Below are positions 1 through 7,922 of a stretch of DNA of 64,000 nt, in pieces. The DNA is from Methylophilus methylotrophus DSM 46235 = ATCC 53528 (GTDB lineage Bacteria > Pseudomonadota > Gammaproteobacteria > Burkholderiales > Methylophilaceae), in NCBI RefSeq assembly GCF_000378225.1, contig NZ_KB905147.1, positions 1-64,000 on the forward strand. The letters run 5' to 3'. The notes under the pieces are model-generated. The model did no database searches and was not told where the DNA came from. It was given only the letters and a program-made list of their open reading frames with translations. Position 1 is the first letter of the stretch. Each line of letters starts with the position of its first letter. Position numbers and translations under genes: made by a program.

Positions 1-391
1 GGTTCAAACCGCATTTGATGATTGGCGTAGCGTATATAACCACGAGCGCCCACACGAAGCGATTGCACTGGATACGCCTGTCAGTCGTTATCGCCCCAGC
101 CCGAGAGGGTTTCCGTCCAGGCTACCTGAGATTGAGTATGGACCGGATGATGCGGTGGTCACAGTGAAATGGAATGGTGAGTTGCGATACAAGGGAAAGA
201 GATTCAAGGTATCCAGCGCCTTACACAGGCATGAAGTGGCAATTCGCCCTCGCCATGATGAGGATGGCGTCTATGATGTGTTTTATGCGCATCATCATTG
301 CGAAACCATCTACTTTACACACACATGAAAAACACATTAATGTGTCAACCATGTCCTCGTACATGTATCACCTATGTCCTCGGTCTATACA
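1..391 (+). mobile_element. IS481-family insertion sequence, 3' part (cut by window edge)
   Basis: The start of the window is the distal end of an insertion sequence: the C-terminal part of its transposase, then a short non-coding tail. The tail (341-391) has two near-identical units, each ending in ATGTCCTCG followed by T or G, which resembles the repeated terminal motifs of IS481 elements. The exact outer end is uncertain because the other terminus lies outside the window. Directly beyond it begins a large repeat element whose left arm looks shortened, so the insertion sequence may have landed inside that repeat. Confidence 0.7.
2..328 (+). CDS. IS481-family transposase, C-terminal fragment
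   Basis: An open frame of 108 codons enters from the left edge and stops with TGA at 326-328. It begins VQTAFDDWRSVYNHERPHEA, the typical end of an integrase-core (DDE, rve superfamily) transposase, with the YNHERPHEAI..TP..RY stretch that follows the last catalytic glutamate. A beta-rich tail follows (VTVKWNGELRYKGKRFKVS), as in IS481/IS3-like enzymes that bind the element ends. The catalytic aspartates lie outside the window, so it cannot be judged whether the complete gene is intact. The family name rests on the C-terminal pattern and the terminal repeat style. Confidence 0.75.
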   Translation, partial: VQTAFDDWRSVYNHERPHEAIALDTPVSRYRPSPRGFPSRLPEIEYGPDDAVVTVKWNGELRYKGKRFKVSSALHRHEVAIRPRHDEDGVYDVFYAHHHCETIYFTHT

Positions 392-409
392 GCTTGTCCA
401 TAAGAAAGA

Positions 410-1015
410 AGGCAAAGAACAAGACCCCCTAGCTTCCGCTTGTTCCCTGCGTTGCTCGCCAAAATAAGCGGTCACGAAACTCGACCTGGCAGCTCACAAA
501 ATACGTGAACTGCTGCGGGACTCGAACAGTCGCTCCCTTCTCTCTTGTTTTGGCTGCGCTACTCGGCGCGTCAGATAGGGGCCTGTTTAAACCCACCACG
601 ATGAAGCATTCGTAGGCCATGTTAAATTCAGGGCGCTAGATAAAATTTCACTTCAAAGCTGAAGCCAACAACAATTTGTTTTTCATGGTGATCGCGCGGT
701 ACGCAATGCAAAAAATCTCACCAGAGGGCAAGCGTGTGGTTTTGTGGGCCCCTATCTGACGCGCCGAGTAGCGCAATCAGCGTGGGGGCATTCGGCCAGC
801 GGCTGTCCGAGCTCCGCGGTGGCTTGCGCACTGTGCAAGCCGCTAGGACGAGTTTCGCTGGACGCCCACGATGATGAGCAACGCAGGGAACAAGCGAAAG
901 CTAGGGTGCATTTCTTTTGGTTACTTATTCTTTGGGCAAGCAAAGAAAAGTAACTCGCCTACAGGCGAAAAAAAACATGACATAAAACAACCACCAATCC
1001 GTGTGAGCATACATG
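410..1015. repeat. Large inverted-repeat intergenic element, copy A
   Basis: A gene-free segment built as two related arms in opposite orientation. The left arm (about 415-590) runs from TAGCTTCCGCTTGTTCCCTG to CGGCGCGTCAGATAGGGGC. The right arm (about 747-1015) begins with the reverse complement of that end (GCCCCTATCTGACGCGCCG) and ends with CTTTTGGTTACTTATTC and a hairpin of CTTTG..CAAAG type. Copy B at 55008-55616 has the same layout. The left arm here lacks the outer GGCGAGTTACTTTC part that copy B keeps, consistent with truncation next to the insertion sequence. Short open frames inside it (744-953, 871-1059 and others) are not conserved genes. No other feature is seen in 329-1063. Confidence 0.75.
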
Positions 1016-1063
1016 CGCCCTTTAAACCAAAGAACAACCTTTTATTGCAATTCCACTAGTTCT

Positions 1064-1090
1064 GGATTCCGGCCTCCGCCAGAATGACGA
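1064..1090. repeat. Short palindromic intergenic repeat (ATTCCGGCC...GGAATGAC type)
   Basis: GGATTCCGGCCTCCGCCAGA followed by ATGACGA is an imperfect inverted repeat of the kind widely scattered in proteobacterial intergenic DNA. A related copy lies at 55716-55743 in the same orientation. Both copies sit just to the right of the large inverted-repeat element, suggesting a composite unit. It also lies immediately past the stop codon of xerD and could act in transcript 3' end formation on the minus strand, although there is no clear U tract. Confidence 0.5.
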
Positions 1091-1100
1091 TACCGAAAAA

Positions 1101-2045
1101 TCATCCTCTCGGATGATGCACCTTATGCAGCTGCTGCAACCGCTCCCTCGCCACATGCGTATAAATCTGCGTCGTCGAAATATCCGCATGCCCTAATAGC
1201 ATCTGCACCACGCGTAAATCGGCGCCATGATTTAACAAATGTGTCGCAAACGCATGGCGTAACACATGCGGGCTGATATGTTGTGAAATCCCCGCCTGTA
1301 AAGCATAGCGCTGGATAATGTGCCAGAACGCATGCCGTGTCATGGCATCGCCACGTGTGGTGACAAATACCGCGTCACTCAGACTGCCTTTTAAAATCTC
1401 GGGGCGCGCAATCGCCAGATAACGGTCTATCCATTCAGCAGCTTCCTGCCCCATAGGCACCAGCCTGGTTTTACTGCCCTTGCCTGTCACGCGCACCACA
1501 CCATCCTGCGTGCTGACTTCAGCAATACTCACGTTCACCAGTTCCGATACGCGCAGCCCACTGGCATAGAGCAACTCCAGCATCGCCCGGTCACGCATTC
1601 CGAGCGGCGTATTCACGTCGGGCGCATGCAATAAATCTTCCACCTGCGATTCGCTCAAAGTTTTAGGCAGCTGCTTGGGCATTTTTGGCGCTTCTATATG
1701 CAATGTCGGGTCTTGCTTGATGAGATTTGCCGACAGTGCATAGCGGTAAAAACGCCTGAGGGTGGCAATCAGGCGGTTAATGCTGCGCACTTTAACCAAG
1801 GGGAAACGGTATGCCAGATATTCCTGCACATGATGTGACTGCACATCCCACAAGCCATGGGCATGCTGCCTGCACCACTCGGCAAATCCTTTTAGGTCAT
1901 TGCGGTAGCTGGATAAGGTATTGAGCGACAATCCATCTTCGAGCCAGAGCTGGTCGATAAAACTATCGATTTCGGGAAAGGATGCCGCTCCTGCCAAAGA
2001 ATGCTTTTTCTGCCGCATCTGTTTTTTATTTTCTACGCTGCTCAT
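1101..2045 (-). CDS. xerD: Site-specific tyrosine recombinase XerD
   Basis: XerD acts with XerC at the dif site to resolve chromosome dimers before cell division, under FtsK control. The 314-residue protein has an N-terminal SAM-like core-binding domain (about 25-110) and a C-terminal catalytic domain. The catalytic set is visible: Arg in ASGLRVSEL, Lys in GKGSKTRLVP, HVLRHAFATH (His-x-x-Arg), His in LLGHADISTT and the nucleophile Tyr in QIYTHVARERL. The C-terminal LQQLHKVHHPRG matches XerD better than XerC. The first ATG gives about 15 residues more than usual, and a second ATG (MRQKK) is possible. It overlaps the end of the upstream ogt by 20 bp, so the two are probably co-transcribed. Confidence 0.93.
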   Translation of the reverse strand: MSSVENKKQMRQKKHSLAGAASFPEIDSFIDQLWLEDGLSLNTLSSYRNDLKGFAEWCRQHAHGLWDVQSHHVQEYLAYRFPLVKVRSINRLIATLRRFYRYALSANLIKQDPTLHIEAPKMPKQLPKTLSESQVEDLLHAPDVNTPLGMRDRAMLELLYASGLRVSELVNVSIAEVSTQDGVVRVTGKGSKTRLVPMGQEAAEWIDRYLAIARPEILKGSLSDAVFVTTRGDAMTRHAFWHIIQRYALQAGISQHISPHVLRHAFATHLLNHGADLRVVQMLLGHADISTTQIYTHVARERLQQLHKVHHPRG

Positions 2046-2502
2046 GCGCCAGCAACCAGCGTTTGATTTCCAACCCGCCTTCTATGCCTTGCATAAAACC
2101 GCCCAGGCCATTGCTAGCTACGATGCGGTGGCAAGGATTAAACAAGGGTAACGGGTTTGCACCGCAGGCGTTAGCCACGGCACGCGGACCTGAGCCCACA
2201 GCCGCCGCTAACTGGCTATAACTCCAGGTTTCACCGACGGGTATCGTGCGCATGGCCTGCCAGACACGCTGTTGGAAAGGCGTACCTCGACTGGATTGAA
2301 TGGGCTGCCAAGTCATATGCGGATTTTCAAGATAAGCAGCGACTTGATCGGCAACTGCTTGTGCACGCGGATTGGGGCTGGCTTTGACGGGCAAGGCATG
2401 CAGCAGGAATTGAAGTACCTCGCCGGTTGCATCGCTGCGCACACCGACAAAGCCGAATGGCGCCGGGATTAAAGCATCGAGTTCATCATCAAGACTTTTC
2501 AT
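2026..2502 (-). CDS. ogt: Methylated-DNA--protein-cysteine S-methyltransferase
   Basis: A suicide DNA-repair protein that moves the methyl group from O6-methylguanine (and O4-methylthymine) to its own cysteine. The 158-residue protein has the ASF/MGMT fold: TPFQQRVWQAMRTIPVGETWSY is the helix-turn-helix region and the active site is PCHR with Cys124, followed by the G-x-GG-[FY] signature. The open frame extends further upstream to 2736, but that extension runs through the rplS terminator and has no family similarity, so the ATG at 2500-2502 (MKSLDDELDA) is chosen. The gene overlaps xerD by 20 bp. Alkylation repair fits a formaldehyde-producing methylotroph, but that link is inference. Confidence 0.9.
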   Translation of the reverse strand: MKSLDDELDALIPAPFGFVGVRSDATGEVLQFLLHALPVKASPNPRAQAVADQVAAYLENPHMTWQPIQSSRGTPFQQRVWQAMRTIPVGETWSYSQLAAAVGSGPRAVANACGANPLPLFNPCHRIVASNGLGGFMQGIEGGLEIKRWLLAHEQRRK

Positions 2503-2576
2503 GCATGTATTTAACTGTAATCCCGCACATGTTGCAACTGACAGTCGCAATCCGTTATACCTTTGCAAATGGCAAT

Positions 2577-2606
2577 AAAAAAGCCCTTCAACTGAAGGGC
2601 TTTTTT
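2577..2606 (-). terminator. Rho-independent terminator of the rpsP-rplS operon
   Basis: A stem of AAGCCCTTCA / TGAAGGGCTT is flanked by A and T runs on both sides, 15 bp downstream of the rplS stop codon. On the minus strand it ends in a T-rich run, as expected for an intrinsic terminator, and it separates the ribosomal operon from ogt-xerD. Confidence 0.85.
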
Positions 2607-2620
2607 GTGCAACGCTTGAA

Positions 2621-3010
2621 TTAAGAGTTGTCTGCTGCGATTTCTTTTTCGCGTGCAACCAGTTTCTCTTTAATACGTGCAGATTTACCTGAACGCTCAC
2701 GCAAGTAGTACAGTTTAGCGCGACGCACGTCACCACGGCGTTTCACTTCGATAGAAGCGATTTGTGGGGAGTAAGTCTGGAATGTACGCTCAACACCTTC
2801 ACCGGAAGAAATTTTACGCACGATGAAGGATGAGTTCAGACCTTTGTTACGCTTGGCGATCACCACGCCTTCGTAAGCCTGTACACGTTTACGGTTACCT
2901 TCAACCACGTTTACACCTACAACAACAGTATCACCTGGGGCGAAGTCAGGGATGGTTTTGTTCAAGCGAGCAATTTCTTCTTGCTCTAACATTTTGATAA
3001 TGTCTGCCAT
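2621..3010 (-). CDS. rplS: 50S ribosomal protein L19
   Basis: L19 sits at the 30S-50S interface of the ribosome and forms part of an intersubunit bridge. The 129-residue protein is full length and shows family segments throughout: [59 protein letters not shown] and [20 protein letters not shown]. It is the last gene of the order rpsP-rimM-trmD-rplS, conserved across bacteria, but is separated from trmD by 168 bp carrying a repeat-like sequence, so it may have its own transcript start or processing site. A terminator follows the stop. Confidence 0.97.
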   Translation of the reverse strand: MADIIKMLEQEEIARLNKTIPDFAPGDTVVVGVNVVEGNRKRVQAYEGVVIAKRNKGLNSSFIVRKISSGEGVERTFQTYSPQIASIEVKRRGDVRRAKLYYLRERSGKSARIKEKLVAREKEIAADNS

Positions 3011-3024
3011 GTCAGTTCCTTTTA

Positions 3025-3178
3025 ATTGTAAAGTGGCTCGTTCCTACTCCCAAGTCACTGATTCAAACTGCACGTGTTATCTACTGCGTTGCGCGGTGCT
3101 CAACATCCTCATGTACTGCATGTACACTCCGGTGTCTGCGCGCAGTGCGCCTCGTATCTAATCCCGCTCGTACTTGAC
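3025..3178. repeat. Repeat-like spacer between trmD and rplS
   Basis: This 154-bp spacer inside an otherwise tight operon is rich in short symmetric motifs, for example TGTAC-TGCAT-GTACA and CTGCGCGCAG, and contains GGATGTTGAGCACCGCGCAA on the minus strand. It is non-coding on both strands as far as can be seen. The composition resembles dispersed intergenic repeats of betaproteobacteria, but no second copy occurs in this window, so the repeat call is tentative. It would be transcribed as part of the trmD-rplS message. Confidence 0.35.
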
Positions 3179-3922
3179 TCAGTCGCCTTGGTACTCCTTG
3201 AGTAGCCTAGCCTCTTCTTTCGTCAACGGCCTTTCAGCCAATAAATCCGGGCGTTTAGCCCTTGTTAGCAGCAGCGATTGCTGTAATCGCCATTGTCTAA
3301 TCTTTTCGTGGTGCCCTGACAGTAACACATCAGGCACCTTCAATCCTGCAAATTCTTCCGGCCTGGTGTAGTGCGGGTAATCCAGCAGGCCGTTCACAAA
3401 CGAATCTTCCTGCGCGGAATCAGCATCACCTAATGCACCTGGTAACTGGCGAATCATCGCATCCAGTAACACCATGGCCGGTAACTCACCACCACTTAAC
3501 ACGTAATCCCCGATGGAGATTTCTTCATCCACCAGGGTATCCAGCACACGCTGGTCTACACCTTCATAGCGACTGGCTAACAACACTAGTCCCGGTAATT
3601 CTTTGAGCTGCAACACTTTTTCGTGTGTCAGCGGCTTGCCTCGCGGTGATAAATGGATCACCCTGGGCGTGACTCCTTGCGACTGTAACCGCGCTTTCGC
3701 ATCACGAATGGCATTTGCCAGCGGTTCCGCCAGCATCACCATACCAGGACCACCACCATAAGGCCTGTCATCCACTGTGTGATGCACATCCTGCGTGTAT
3801 TGACGCGGATTGGTCAGGGTTAAGTGATACAAGCCACGCTGCCTGGCACGACTGGTAATGCCATGCTCCGTCAGTGCTGCAAACATCTCAGGAAACAAAC
3901 TGATGACTTCAATCTGCATCAT
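3179..3922 (-). CDS. trmD: tRNA (guanosine(37)-N1)-methyltransferase
   Basis: TrmD uses S-adenosylmethionine to methylate N1 of G37 next to the anticodon, preventing +1 frameshifting. The 247-residue SPOUT-family enzyme has the trefoil-knot segments [24 protein letters not shown] and [20 protein letters not shown] that form the SAM pocket, and the interdomain [19 protein letters not shown]. The start ATG encodes [13 protein letters not shown], the standard N terminus, preceded by one possible extra Met. It is the third gene of the rpsP-rimM-trmD-rplS operon, 30 bp after rimM. Confidence 0.96.
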   Translation of the reverse strand: MMQIEVISLFPEMFAALTEHGITSRARQRGLYHLTLTNPRQYTQDVHHTVDDRPYGGGPGMVMLAEPLANAIRDAKARLQSQGVTPRVIHLSPRGKPLTHEKVLQLKELPGLVLLASRYEGVDQRVLDTLVDEEISIGDYVLSGGELPAMVLLDAMIRQLPGALGDADSAQEDSFVNGLLDYPHYTRPEEFAGLKVPDVLLSGHHEKIRQWRLQQSLLLTRAKRPDLLAERPLTKEEARLLKEYQGD

Positions 3923-3952
3923 GAGGCTCTAGTTTGCATAAAATGGCCTTTA

Positions 3953-4504
3953 TTAAAAATCTGCGTCCCAATCTACCAGCACGGTACCCGCCTGAATATC
4001 GACCTCAGGCACTGCTTCACTGGTAAATGGAATCAAACGCTCGCGATATTCTACGCGCACTTTGCCATCTTTACCTTTAACGCTGGTTGGCTGCTCTTCA
4101 CGCACCACAAGCACATCATTGGCACCGGTTTCAAACACCTGCTTAATCTTGCCAAATGCCACGCCCTGCGTATTAGTGACGCTCAAGCCAATCAGGTCAG
4201 ACCAGTAATACTCACCTTCTTCGGTTTCCGGCAATGCTTCTCGTGGCACGGCAATCTGCTGACCCTTGAGGCTAAACGCTACATCGCGGTCCGCCACACC
4301 CGTCAGCTTGATCAGCAATACATCATTGTGGATCTTGGCCTGTTCTACCGTGACTTCACGCCAATTGGGCGCTTTGCCTATCCACCAACGATCATAGTCG
4401 AGCAATCCGTCGAGGTACTCCGTGTCCGGGACAACTTTCACCCAGCCATAAACGCCATATGGGGCGACAATGCGCCCCATCACAACCATATTCTCAAACG
4501 CCAT
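3953..4504 (-). CDS. rimM: Ribosome maturation factor RimM
   Basis: RimM binds S19 and assists maturation of the 30S head domain. The 183-residue protein has the N-terminal RimM barrel (VVMGRIVAPYGVYGWVKVVP, then LLIKLTGVADRDVAFSLKG) and a C-terminal PRC barrel containing EGEYYWSDLIGL and GKIKQVFETGANDVLVV, ending with IPFTSEAVPEVD and LVDWDADF. Length and motif order match the family. It lies 22 bp after rpsP and 30 bp before trmD in the conserved operon. Confidence 0.95.
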   Translation of the reverse strand: MAFENMVVMGRIVAPYGVYGWVKVVPDTEYLDGLLDYDRWWIGKAPNWREVTVEQAKIHNDVLLIKLTGVADRDVAFSLKGQQIAVPREALPETEEGEYYWSDLIGLSVTNTQGVAFGKIKQVFETGANDVLVVREEQPTSVKGKDGKVRVEYRERLIPFTSEAVPEVDIQAGTVLVDWDADF

Positions 4505-4526
4505 TTAAATTCAGGCGTAGAAACAA

Positions 4527-4961
4527 TTACTCAGCTGCTGGTGTTTCAGCGGCAGCGGCTTCTGCGGCGGCAGCGTCAGCTTTAGCCTTAGCGGCAGCTT
4601 CTGCAGCAGCGGCATCAGCTTCAGCCTTTAACTTTGCAGCAGCTTCAGCAATGGCTTTCTCTTTGGCAGCTTCAGCTTTGGCAGTTTCTTTAGCTTTAAC
4701 TGCAGCCATGCCTTCGGCACCTTTAGCGTGGAATTTAACCAGACGCGCAACGGTGTCGGACAGTTGTGCACCGTTCTCAACCCAGTATTGTGTACGTGCT
4801 TCATCGATACGCAGGCCTTCAGCGCCAGCGCGTGCAGATGGATTGTAGAAACCAACGCGCTCGATAAAACGACCGTCACGACGGTTGCGGGAATCTGCCA
4901 CAACTACGCTGTAAAACGGGTTCTTTTTAGAGCCACCACGTGATAAACGAATAACGACCAT
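4527..4961 (-). CDS. rpsP: 30S ribosomal protein S16 with long Ala/Lys-rich tail
   Basis: S16 stabilises the 5' domain of 16S rRNA during 30S assembly. Residues 1-80 are a normal S16 ([60 protein letters not shown]). The protein then continues for about 60 residues of nearly pure Ala, Lys and Glu in repeats such as [20 protein letters not shown], bringing it to 144 residues against the usual 80-90. The tail is in frame with no stop, so this is an extension rather than a frameshift. It is probably helical and surface exposed. It is the first gene of the rpsP-rimM-trmD-rplS operon. Confidence 0.95.
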   Translation of the reverse strand: MVVIRLSRGGSKKNPFYSVVVADSRNRRDGRFIERVGFYNPSARAGAEGLRIDEARTQYWVENGAQLSDTVARLVKFHAKGAEGMAAVKAKETAKAEAAKEKAIAEAAAKLKAEADAAAAEAAAKAKADAAAAEAAAAETPAAE

Positions 4962-5041
4962 AATCTTGTTCTCTTAAAATGAATTTCTTTGCAGAAAGGC
5001 GCGGATTATACTTGATTTTTTAAGCCGGTGGCAAGTCTTTT

Positions 5042-5743
5042 TCACTTGCCGGAATGCGTGTTTCTGTATGGCGTTGGATCGACCACGCCCGCTTGTGCAA
5101 ATCCAGCTTTGCGGAAACGGCAGGAATCACAGACACCGCAAGCTGCGCCCTGATCATCTGCCTGGTAGCAGGAAACTGTGAGCCCGTAATCCACACCTAA
5201 CGCATGCCCCGTCCGGATAATATCGGCCTTGGTCATATCAATGAGCGGCGCATGCACGGTAATGGTTTGCCCCTCAACCGCAGCCTTGGTAGCCAGATTG
5301 GCCATCTGCTGGAAAGCCTTGACATACTCACCACGGCAATCTGGATAACCGGAATAATCCAGGGCGTTTACCCCAATAAAAATATCACGTGCCTGTAACA
5401 CCTCTGCCCAGGCCAGGGACAAGGAAAGCATAATGGTATTGCGAGCCGGGACATAGGTGACAGGAATGCCTTGCGTTTCCTGCTCGGGCACGGCGATATT
5501 GTTGTCAGTCAGGGCCGAGCCGCCAAACAGCGATAAATCGAGCTGCACCGTTTTGTGCTCTGTTGCGCCCAACGCCTTTGCCACACGTTGCGCCGCCAGC
5601 AACTCTACATTGTGCCGCTGATGGTAATCCAGGCTCAGGCAATAGCAGTCATACCCTTGTGATTTAGCAATCGCCAGGACGGTGCTGGAATCCAGCCCGC
5701 CAGACAGTAAAATGACGGCTTTGGGTTGTTGAGATGCTGCCAA
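5042..5743 (-). CDS. queC: 7-cyano-7-deazaguanine synthase
   Basis: QueC converts 7-carboxy-7-deazaguanine to preQ0 with ATP and ammonia, in queuosine tRNA-modification synthesis. The 233-residue protein begins with the PP-loop ATP pyrophosphatase motif [19 protein letters not shown], has the family stretch [19 protein letters not shown], and ends with the zinc-binding cysteines of [21 protein letters not shown]. It directly follows queE (2 bp gap), so two successive steps of the pathway are co-expressed. queD and queF are not in the window. Confidence 0.96.
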   Translation of the reverse strand: MAASQQPKAVILLSGGLDSSTVLAIAKSQGYDCYCLSLDYHQRHNVELLAAQRVAKALGATEHKTVQLDLSLFGGSALTDNNIAVPEQETQGIPVTYVPARNTIMLSLSLAWAEVLQARDIFIGVNALDYSGYPDCRGEYVKAFQQMANLATKAAVEGQTITVHAPLIDMTKADIIRTGHALGVDYGLTVSCYQADDQGAACGVCDSCRFRKAGFAQAGVVDPTPYRNTHSGK

Positions 5744-5745
5744 AG

Positions 5746-6387
5746 TTATACTCCTTGTTTCTCGCCCCAGAGGATTTTATGCAACTGCAGCTGCATGCGC
5801 ACCTTGAGATGATCCTGCAGAATCCAGCTGGCCAATGTTTCGCCACTGACATCATGAAAACTGGGAGAGAATAACTGGTCACAATGGGCCGGGAATGGAC
5901 GGGTTTGCAGCATCCGCTTAGCCCAGTCATAATCATCACGGCTGCAAACCACCCACTTCACCTCGTCTCCGGCTTTCAGTAGGGGTAGATTTTCCCAGCG
6001 GTTTTTTTCCACTTCGCCAGAACCGGGGGTTTTGATATCCATAATGATTTTTACCCGTGAATCTACATCTGCGATATCCATTGCACCACTGGTTTCCAGT
6101 GACACCTGGTAACCAGCATCACTCAAACGAGTCAATAATTCGATACATGGCTTCTGCGCCAATGGCTCGCCCCCTGTCACGCAGACATAACGCGTGTCAT
6201 AAGCGGCAATCTGCTGCATGATTTCATCCAGCGTCATATTACTGCCGCCCTTGAATGCGTATTCGGTATCACAATAACCACAACGCAAAGGGCAACCGGT
6301 CAGGCGGATAAAAATCGTTGGCAGGCCAACACGCGAGCTCTCGCCCTGCAATGAATAGAAAATCTCGAAAATTCTGAGTGTAGTCAT
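5746..6387 (-). CDS. queE: 7-carboxy-7-deazaguanine synthase (radical SAM)
   Basis: QueE is a radical SAM enzyme that rearranges 6-carboxytetrahydropterin to 7-carboxy-7-deazaguanine in queuosine synthesis. The 213-residue protein has the variant Fe-S cluster motif C32-x3-C36-x2-C39 in [18 protein letters not shown], the SAM-binding [12 protein letters not shown] and [10 protein letters not shown], and [11 protein letters not shown]. The start [17 protein letters not shown] is the family N terminus. It sits between the tol-pal cluster and queC, an order common in gamma- and betaproteobacteria. Confidence 0.96.
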   Translation of the reverse strand: MTTLRIFEIFYSLQGESSRVGLPTIFIRLTGCPLRCGYCDTEYAFKGGSNMTLDEIMQQIAAYDTRYVCVTGGEPLAQKPCIELLTRLSDAGYQVSLETSGAMDIADVDSRVKIIMDIKTPGSGEVEKNRWENLPLLKAGDEVKWVVCSRDDYDWAKRMLQTRPFPAHCDQLFSPSFHDVSGETLASWILQDHLKVRMQLQLHKILWGEKQGV

Positions 6388-6405
6388 GAGGATATGAAAA
6401 TAAAA

Positions 6406-6429
6406 CGGGCAGATATTGCTATCTGCCCG
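6406..6429 (-). terminator. Terminator after the tol-pal-cpoB operon
   Basis: A 10-bp stem CGGGCAGATA / TATCTGCCCG with a four-base loop lies between cpoB and queE. On the minus strand it is followed by TTTTATTTTC, fitting an intrinsic terminator for the tol-pal transcript. It would separate queE-queC from that operon. Confidence 0.75.
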
Positions 6430-6471
6430 CTATTATCGCCGAAATAAGCTAATTTCAATAACGAAAATCTG

Positions 6472-7341
6472 CTATTTGATACTTTCCAGCACCTTGAGGC
6501 GCTTCTGCGCACTGGGCGTCACTTCTGCCGATGGGTATGCCGCAATCAACTCTTTCAGGGTTTTTTTGGCGGCTGGGATCTGCCCCAGCTGAATCTGGCT
6601 ATTGGCCAGGTTCAGCATGGCATTAGGCGCCAGCGAATGCGATGCATAACTATCCAGGAATTTCTGCTGGGTAGCTGCCGAAGATTTGTAACTCTTGAGC
6701 GCAAACTGCACATAACCCATCCCGTACAGCGCATCAGGGGTTAACTTGCTTCCTGAGTAGTTTTTCAAAAAAGCATCATAGGCATTAAACGCTTCTTTGT
6801 ACTTGCCTGCTTGGTTCAGTGACTCAGCTTCGGCAAACGCACTCAACTCTTGCTGTGGAACGTCCGTCTTGGTATTACCGTTACCACCATTTCCAACATT
6901 GGCGCCAGGCGTTGCCGCTTGGCCACTGGTGACTGACTGGGCAAGCGTTTCCAGATTGCGCACGCGTGTATCCAAATCAGTATAAGCCGCATTCTGCTTG
7001 GTACGCATGTCTTCCAACTGGTGCGTCACCACTTCCAGGTCACCCTTGAGCTGTGCAACATCCTGACGGATTTGCTCTAGTTGGTTTTGCATGTCAAGCA
7101 AGCCCTTGCCATTGACTAATGCTTCCAGGCTTTGCACACGCTTGTCTAGAGACTGCTGTGTACGCGTCAGATCTGTAATGGCCTTTTGCTGGGCATCATG
7201 ATCGGACGTTTGCTTGTTTTCCAGCTCGAGGATGCGTTTTCTGGCTTCTGTATCATCAAATAACGCCGCATGGCTGGCTGTTGTAACAGCCAGCCCCAAG
7301 GCGATCAACGTCGCAGATAATCGCAAATTACTGACCTGCAT
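6472..7341 (-). CDS. cpoB: Cell division coordinator CpoB / Tol-Pal protein YbgF
   Basis: CpoB links the Tol-Pal machine to PBP1B so that outer-membrane constriction keeps pace with septal peptidoglycan synthesis. The 289-residue periplasmic protein has a signal peptide ending near SHA at residue 25, a coiled-coil trimerisation region (about 30-130, heptads such as LENKQTSDHDAQQKAITDL), a Gly/Asn-rich linker and C-terminal TPR repeats (YKEAFNAYDAFLKNYSGSKL, APNAMLNLANSQIQLGQ). Its start overlaps the end of pal by 14 bp, so it is the last gene of the tol-pal operon. Confidence 0.92.
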   Translation of the reverse strand: MQVSNLRLSATLIALGLAVTTASHAALFDDTEARKRILELENKQTSDHDAQQKAITDLTRTQQSLDKRVQSLEALVNGKGLLDMQNQLEQIRQDVAQLKGDLEVVTHQLEDMRTKQNAAYTDLDTRVRNLETLAQSVTSGQAATPGANVGNGGNGNTKTDVPQQELSAFAEAESLNQAGKYKEAFNAYDAFLKNYSGSKLTPDALYGMGYVQFALKSYKSSAATQQKFLDSYASHSLAPNAMLNLANSQIQLGQIPAAKKTLKELIAAYPSAEVTPSAQKRLKVLESIK

Positions 7342-7879
7342 AAACGATGTCTACGCGACGATCTTGCTGGAAGCAACCGTCATCCGCGCAGTTTGCTTTG
7401 GCACGCTCTTCACCGTAGCTCACAGTTTCAATCTGGCTATCGTTTACACCCAATACATTCAGCGCATTTTTCACCGCCACAGAACGACGCTGACCCAATG
7501 CCAAGTTGTACTCGTGCGTGCCACGCTCGTCAGTGTTGCCTTGCAGAACGACTTTAGTTTGTGGGTGAGCCACCAGATATTTGGCATGGTTAGCAATCAA
7601 AGATTTGTACTCTTCGCGGATTGCATCGCTGTCGTAATCAAAAAACACCTGGCGTTTTGCCAACTCTGCAGCACTCAATTCATCCTTGCTGGTATCCACA
7701 TCGACTGTTTTGATGTTGATTTTGTCAGTGTTGGCAGAGCTGTCAGCGTTAGAATCCTTAGCATTTGCCATTGGGCGAGTCACGCTGGAATCTTCTACTT
7801 TGGCAGGGTTCATCGGGGTGCTTTTACAAGCAGTCAACACTAACGCCAGTGCTGCAATTGTCCAAATACTCTTGTTCAT
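7328..7879 (-). CDS. pal: Peptidoglycan-associated lipoprotein Pal
   Basis: Pal is an outer-membrane lipoprotein that binds peptidoglycan and TolB and tightens the envelope at the division site. The 183-residue precursor has a lipoprotein signal with lipobox LTAC (Cys18), a Ser/Thr/Asp-rich linker, and an OmpA-like domain with VFFDYDSDAI and the peptidoglycan-binding NTDERGTHEYNLALGQRR. A ribosome binding site AAGGAG precedes the ATG. It lies between tolB and cpoB, as in most proteobacteria. Confidence 0.96.
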   Translation of the reverse strand: MNKSIWTIAALALVLTACKSTPMNPAKVEDSSVTRPMANAKDSNADSSANTDKINIKTVDVDTSKDELSAAELAKRQVFFDYDSDAIREEYKSLIANHAKYLVAHPQTKVVLQGNTDERGTHEYNLALGQRRSVAVKNALNVLGVNDSQIETVSYGEERAKANCADDGCFQQDRRVDIVYAGQ

Positions 7880-7922
7880 ACTTTCTCCTTAAAATGAGTG
7901 ACTAAAATTGACCACGGATAAA

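Noticed and set aside
744-953. Short ORFs on both strands in the repeat region
   Set aside because: They lie inside the large inverted-repeat element; frames are not kept in the second copy, so they are spurious.
2503-2736. N-terminal extension of the ogt frame
   Set aside because: It would run through the rplS terminator and the rplS 3' end, and the extra residues do not match the family.
3824-4585. 253-codon plus-strand open frame
   Set aside because: It lies antisense to trmD, rimM and rpsP, which are conserved and in a known operon; no family similarity is seen.
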